This document shows, one piece after another, positions 60,417 through 64,000 of a stretch of 64,000 nucleotides of DNA. Every line of letters begins with the position of its first letter. Within the stretch, counting starts at the first letter, position 1. The position numbers were made by a program, and so were the translations under genes. The DNA is taken from the NCBI RefSeq assembly GCF_013409065.1, contig NZ_JACBZP010000001.1, positions 1,736,001 through 1,800,000 of the forward strand, written 5' to 3'. Under the pieces are notes generated by a model. The model saw only the letters and a list, made by a program, of their open reading frames with translations. It was not told where the DNA came from and made no database searches. This DNA comes from Spelaeicoccus albus (GTDB lineage: Bacteria > Actinomycetota > Actinomycetes > Actinomycetales > Brevibacteriaceae).

Positions 60417-62800
60417 GCGCCTTGTCCGAACGCCCAGACGGCGCCGTCGTCGGCACCCGTGAACCGCACGAAAGCGCGGATCTCCACGTGACGGGGCGTG
60501 CCCTCTACACCGACGACATCGCCATGGCCCGAAAAGACGCGTTGACCGCGTGGCCCGTGCAAGCGCCGCACGCCCACGCCGCTGTGACGGCGATCCGTAC
60601 CGAGGCCGCGCTCGCTGTCTCCGGCGTCGCGTACGTCTTGACGGCGTCCGACGTGCCGGGCGTCAATGATTCCGGGGTCTCCGGCGACGAACCGCTTTTC
60701 CCCGGAGAAGTGCGGTACTACGGCCAAGCGGTGTGCTGGGTTCTGGGGGAGACGGCCGAGTCGGCGCGGCTCGGCGCCGCCGCCGTCGAGGTCGACTACG
60801 ATCCGTTGCCGTCCATCATGACGCTTCCCGAAGCGATAGCGGCCGGCAGCTTCCAGGGAGCACACCGCGTGACTCGGCGCGGCGACGCCGACGAGGCGCT
60901 GGCGTCGGCCGCCCATGTCTTCGAGGGACTGACCGAGATGAGCGGCCAAGAGCATTTTTACCTCGAGACGCAGGCATCGCTCGCCTACGTCGACGAAGGC
61001 GGCCAAATGTACGTACAGGCCGGCACGCAGCACCCCACCGAGACGCAAGAGATCGTGGCGCACGTGCTTGGTCTGCCCAGCAACGCCGTCACCGTCCAAA
61101 ACGTGCGGATGGGCGGCGGGTTCGGCGGCAAGGAATGGCAGCCGCACGGGCTGGCCGCTGTCGCGGCGCTCGGGTCGATGTGCACGGGGCGTCCGGTCCG
61201 GCTGTCGCTGAACCGCAACCAGGACCTGACGATGACCGGCAAACGCCACGGCTTTCACGTGCCGTGGACGGCCGGTTTCGACGGTGACGGGCATATCGTC
61301 GCGCTCAAGGCCGAGTTGACGGCGGACGGCGGGTGGAGCCTGGACCTGTCCGAGCCGGTGCTCGCCCGGGCGCTTTGTCACCTGGACAATGCGTACTGGA
61401 TCCCGAACGTGGAAGCGTCCGGCCGAGTGGCCAAGACGAACAAGACCTCCCAAACGGCATTCCGCGGGTTCGGCGGGCCGCAAGGCGTCTTCGTGATCGA
61501 AGACATCCTCGGCCGGTGCGCGGCGCCCCTCGGTTTCGACCCGGCCGAACTGCGCCGCCGCAACTTCTACCGACCCGGCCAGACGACCCCGTACGGGCAG
61601 CCGGTCCGGCATGCGGCAAGGATGCACGACATCTGGTCGCAGCTGCTGGCCGACTCCGGCTTCGACCGGCGCAGCGCCGAGATCGAGGCGTTCAACGCCG
61701 GCAGTCCGCACACCAAGCGGGCGCTGGCAGTCACCCCCATCAAATTCGGCATTTCGTTCAACGTGGCCGCGTTCAATCAGGCCGGCGCGCTCGTACTCGT
61801 GTACAAGGACGGCTCGGTGTTGATCAATCACGGCGGCACCGAGATGGGGCAAGGGCTGCACACCAAGATGATCCAGGTGGCGGCCACGGCGCTCGGCGTC
61901 GAGCGGTCACGGGTGCGGCTGGTACCGACCAGAACCGACAAGGTGCCCAATACGTCGGCTACTGCCGCAAGCACCGGCGCCGATCTGAACGGGGGCGCCG
62001 TGAAGAACGCATGCGAACAGATCCGCGAACGCCTTGCCGGCGTGGCCGGCGGAATGCTCGGGGCGAATCCGTCCGACGTGCGGTTTTCCGGCGGAACTGT
62101 GATGGCACTGGGAGTGCACGACAAGGAGCTGAAATTCGACGACGTCGTGAACGCCGCCTATAACCAGCGGGTGCAACTGTCGGCGTCCGGCTACTACCGG
62201 ACCGAAGGGTTGCATTGGGACGCCGAGTCCTGGCACGGCTCGCCGTTCAAGTATTTCGCCTACGGGGCAGCGGCGTCCGAAGTCGAGGTCGACGGGTTCA
62301 CCGGGGCGTACCGGACCAGGCGCGTCGACATCGTGCACGACGTGGGCGACTCGCTGTCCCCGTTGATCGACATCGGCCAGGTCGAAGGCGGATTCGTGCA
62401 GGGCGCCGGCTGGCTTACGCTGGAAGACCTCCGATGGGACACCTCCGACGGCAACGGCCGCGGCAGGCTGCTCACCCAGTCGGCGAGCACGTACAAGCTG
62501 CCGAGCTTTTCCGAAATGCCCGGCGAATTCAATGTGACGCTCTTCGAACGGGCACATGAGGACGGCGTCGTCTACGGCTCCAAGGCCGTCGGGGAGCCGC
62601 CGCTCATGCTGGCGTTCAGCGTACGCGAAGCGTTGCGCCAGGCCGTCGCGGCATTTGGACCTGCCGGCCGGGAGACCGAGCTTGCGCACCCGACGACGCC
62701 CGAAGCCGTGTTCTGGGCGCTGCACGAGGCGCGCGGGGCCGCCGACCCGGCGGAAACGGAGGCGAGCAATGTCGGTGACGAAATCCTTGCCGGAGGCTGA
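60413..62800 (+). CDS. xdhB: Xanthine dehydrogenase large subunit (molybdenum cofactor)
   Basis: A 795-residue subunit that holds molybdopterin and oxidises hypoxanthine and xanthine to urate. Substrate residues known from bovine and Rhodobacter enzymes are visible: Glu180 in GQEHFYLE, Arg in TAFRGFGGPQG and the late Glu in VGEPPLML, so purines rather than other aldehydes are the likely substrates. GGGFGGKEWQPH and NHGGTEMGQGLHTKM bind the cofactor. The ATG at 60413 overlaps the xdhA stop. The last 32 bases overlap xdhC. Confidence 0.96.
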   Translation: MSALSERPDGAVVGTREPHESADLHVTGRALYTDDIAMARKDALTAWPVQAPHAHAAVTAIRTEAALAVSGVAYVLTASDVPGVNDSGVSGDEPLFPGEVRYYGQAVCWVLGETAESARLGAAAVEVDYDPLPSIMTLPEAIAAGSFQGAHRVTRRGDADEALASAAHVFEGLTEMSGQEHFYLETQASLAYVDEGGQMYVQAGTQHPTETQEIVAHVLGLPSNAVTVQNVRMGGGFGGKEWQPHGLAAVAALGSMCTGRPVRLSLNRNQDLTMTGKRHGFHVPWTAGFDGDGHIVALKAELTADGGWSLDLSEPVLARALCHLDNAYWIPNVEASGRVAKTNKTSQTAFRGFGGPQGVFVIEDILGRCAAPLGFDPAELRRRNFYRPGQTTPYGQPVRHAARMHDIWSQLLADSGFDRRSAEIEAFNAGSPHTKRALAVTPIKFGISFNVAAFNQAGALVLVYKDGSVLINHGGTEMGQGLHTKMIQVAATALGVERSRVRLVPTRTDKVPNTSATAASTGADLNGGAVKNACEQIRERLAGVAGGMLGANPSDVRFSGGTVMALGVHDKELKFDDVVNAAYNQRVQLSASGYYRTEGLHWDAESWHGSPFKYFAYGAAASEVEVDGFTGAYRTRRVDIVHDVGDSLSPLIDIGQVEGGFVQGAGWLTLEDLRWDTSDGNGRGRLLTQSASTYKLPSFSEMPGEFNVTLFERAHEDGVVYGSKAVGEPPLMLAFSVREALRQAVAAFGPAGRETELAHPTTPEAVFWALHEARGAADPAETEASNVGDEILAGG

Positions 62801-63608
62801 CTACGATTGGCTCGCTGCCGTCCGCGAACTGCGCGCGCGGCGGGAGCCCTGCGTGATAGTGACGCTGGCCGGCGTCCGCGGTCACAGTCCAAGGAATGCC
62901 GGCGCCAAGATGATCGTGTCGTCGGGCAGCGTCAGCGGCACCGTCGGCGGCGGTAACCTCGAGGCGACCACCATTGCGCGGGCCCGCAGCATGATCGCCG
63001 GCGGCGCCGTCGAGCCCGCGATGATGGTGATTCCGCTGAACGACAAGGTGCGTACCGAGTACGGCCGGCAATGCTGCGGAGGTGAGGTGACGATCATGCT
63101 CGAACCGGTGCGGGTTCCGCCGACCATCGCGATCTTCGGCGTCGGACACGTCGGCATCGAATTGGCAAGGATTTTGTCGCGGCACGAAATCGACTTGTTC
63201 CTTGTCGACTCGCGGGAGGACATGCTCACCGGGGAGCGGCTGGCTCCGATCATGGACGGTCCGGCCACTATCGAAGTACGCAACGCTCCGGTGCCCGAGT
63301 CCGTACTTGCCGAGCTGCCGGCGTCGGCGCACGTAGTCATCATGACGCATGATCACGCCGAGGACATCGCCGTGTGCGATGCAGCGTTGCGGCGGCCCGA
63401 CCTGGCATCGATCGGGCTCATCGGGTCGAGCGCGAAATGGGCACGTTTTCAGGTGCAGCTCCGGGCCGAAGGACATGGTGACGACGACTTGGCGCGGATC
63501 ACCACGCCGATCGGACGCCGCGACATCGCCGGTAAGGATCCCGCCGCGATAGCCGTGGGTGTGGCCGCCGAGCTACTGGCGGCCCTGACCGCATCCTCGG
63601 TCGGTTGA
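62769..63608 (+). CDS. xdhC: XdhC-type molybdenum cofactor insertion chaperone
   Basis: A 279-residue XdhC/CoxI protein that binds molybdenum cofactor, promotes its sulfuration and inserts it into the large subunit. VTLAGVRGHSPRNAGAKMIV, SGTVGGGNLEATT and RQCCGGEVTIMLEPV (the Cys-rich XdhC_CoxI motif) form the first domain, and IFGVGHVGIELARIL with a Rossmann fold the second; it ends IGRRDIAGKDPAAIAVGVAAELL. The ATG at 62769 has GGAGG 7 bases upstream and overlaps xdhB by 32 bases, so translation is coupled. Confidence 0.94.
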   Translation: MSVTKSLPEADYDWLAAVRELRARREPCVIVTLAGVRGHSPRNAGAKMIVSSGSVSGTVGGGNLEATTIARARSMIAGGAVEPAMMVIPLNDKVRTEYGRQCCGGEVTIMLEPVRVPPTIAIFGVGHVGIELARILSRHEIDLFLVDSREDMLTGERLAPIMDGPATIEVRNAPVPESVLAELPASAHVVIMTHDHAEDIAVCDAALRRPDLASIGLIGSSAKWARFQVQLRAEGHGDDDLARITTPIGRRDIAGKDPAAIAVGVAAELLAALTASSVG

Positions 63609-63619
63609 GCGAGCGCGCC

Positions 63620-64000
63620 TCACGCGCGCAGCTGCTCCCGGGCAATCCGCCGTCCCAGCTCGGTGAGTAGCCGGGTCGGCTCGGCCAAGCACACGTCGAG
63701 ATCCGGCTCGACGTCGACGAGCGAGTAGACGGCACGAATAGACGCGCCGGCCAGATCGTCATCACCCAGTTCATTGGCGCCGCACACCGCCACGACGGGG
63801 ACGCCGCGGTCTCGGGCAAACGCCGCGGCACCGGCAGGGGCCTTGCCGCTCAGGGTCTGGCGATCCAGTTTGCCTTCCCCCGTGACGAGCAGGTCGGCAC
63901 CGTCGAACTTCTCAGCGAACCCGACGAGCTCGAGCACGACGTCCACGCCCTGGCGCATAGTGGCACCGAGCACCGTCATGGCGGCGTACCCCATGCCCCC
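63620..64000 (-). CDS. glxK: Glycerate kinase, C-terminal part
   Basis: The reading frame is open to the window edge, so the N-terminal two thirds are missing. GGMGYAAMTVLGATMRQGVDVVLE, DADLLVTGEGKLDRQTLSGKAP (with the typical GEGxxDxQT signature) and GVPVVAVCG identify the GarK/GlxK glycerate kinase family, which phosphorylates D-glycerate at position 2 or 3 with ATP. It converges with xdhC and closes the route glyoxylate to tartronate semialdehyde to glycerate to phosphoglycerate. Operon partners, perhaps including the missing allantoate and ureidoglycolate enzymes, may lie beyond the edge. Confidence 0.9.
   Translation of the reverse strand, partial: GGMGYAAMTVLGATMRQGVDVVLELVGFAEKFDGADLLVTGEGKLDRQTLSGKAPAGAAAFARDRGVPVVAVCGANELGDDDLAGASIRAVYSLVDVEPDLDVCLAEPTRLLTELGRRIAREQLRA

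Noticed and set aside
59147-62800. A continuous 1217-codon frame that looks like a fused xanthine dehydrogenase
   Set aside because: The first 420 codons are an out-of-frame reading of xdhA, Arg-rich and without iron-sulfur motifs; the real large subunit starts at 60413 where the ATGA overlap with xdhA lies.
1-64000. CRISPR arrays, tRNA or rRNA genes, insertion sequences, prophage
   Set aside because: No regularly spaced repeats, no cloverleaf or rRNA signatures, no transposase or integrase, and no terminal repeats or attachment sites were found on reading both strands.

Overview
The window looks like chromosomal DNA of a high-GC Gram-positive bacterium (Actinomycetota, most likely order Micrococcales). 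The support is the strong G/C bias at third codon positions, frequent GTG starts, TANNNT-type -10 boxes, an exact HspR (HAIR) operator, a DUF222-HNH protein, an SPW-repeat membrane protein, and TetR, IclR and YheO/DauR-type regulators. The species cannot be fixed from sequence alone. I see no rRNA, tRNA, CRISPR array, insertion sequence or prophage. Region by region: 1-4.6 kb holds an IclR tail, RidA, an MHS-family transporter divergent from a DauR-like regulator across a perfect palindrome, and a GntP-type permease. 4.8-10.4 kb has a DUF222-HNH protein translationally coupled to two Gfo/Idh/MocA oxidoreductases, an alditol oxidase-like flavoprotein and a small P-loop kinase, suggesting sugar or polyol use. 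10.5-24.3 kb is mixed: sedolisin protease, Hsp20 under a HAIR site, SWIM-SNF2 helicase, MurQ with an amino-sugar kinase, TetR with a macro-like protein, amidohydrolase, GCS2 ligase with a DksA/TraR protein, YigZ and two DUF202 proteins. 24.4-28.5 kb is a tandem glycine riboswitch controlling gcvT-glyA-sdaA. 30.4-32.5 kb is an FMN riboswitch in front of a RibXY-like permease and binding lipoprotein. 32.5-39 kb carries regulators, SRPBCC, GNAT, AhpD-like, glutaminase-STAS and MFS genes. The last 25 kb (39-64 kb) is mostly one purine-salvage and ureide-catabolism island. Guanine deaminase and xanthine dehydrogenase (xdhABC) feed urate to uricase, UraH and UraD, which give allantoin. Allantoinase and AllE carry the ureides towards glyoxylate. 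Glyoxylate then has two exits in the same island: glyoxylate carboligase, tartronate semialdehyde reductase and glycerate kinase (with hydroxypyruvate isomerase), or malate synthase followed by malic enzyme. Two NCS2-type permeases bring in the bases. Allantoate amidohydrolase and a ureidoglycolate-cleaving enzyme are not in the window. Control of the island can be read in the DNA. An IclR-family gene lies inside it, and near-palindromes of the form TTTC-N7-GAAA recur at the promoters of three catabolic operons and of the IclR gene. The uricase operon leader carries a textbook intrinsic terminator directly before the first gene, which suggests attenuation. A 55-codon gene with a perfect ribosome-binding site sits in that same intergenic region. 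The most unusual signal is between guanine deaminase and xdhA: two diverging copies, one on each strand, of an unrecognised RNA-like element (GGCGGGC, a covarying stem, GCTATCTACC, then RGGCG). Each copy begins about 13 nt after a -10-like box and ends about 75 nt before a start codon. This is a good candidate for an undescribed purine-responsive leader RNA.
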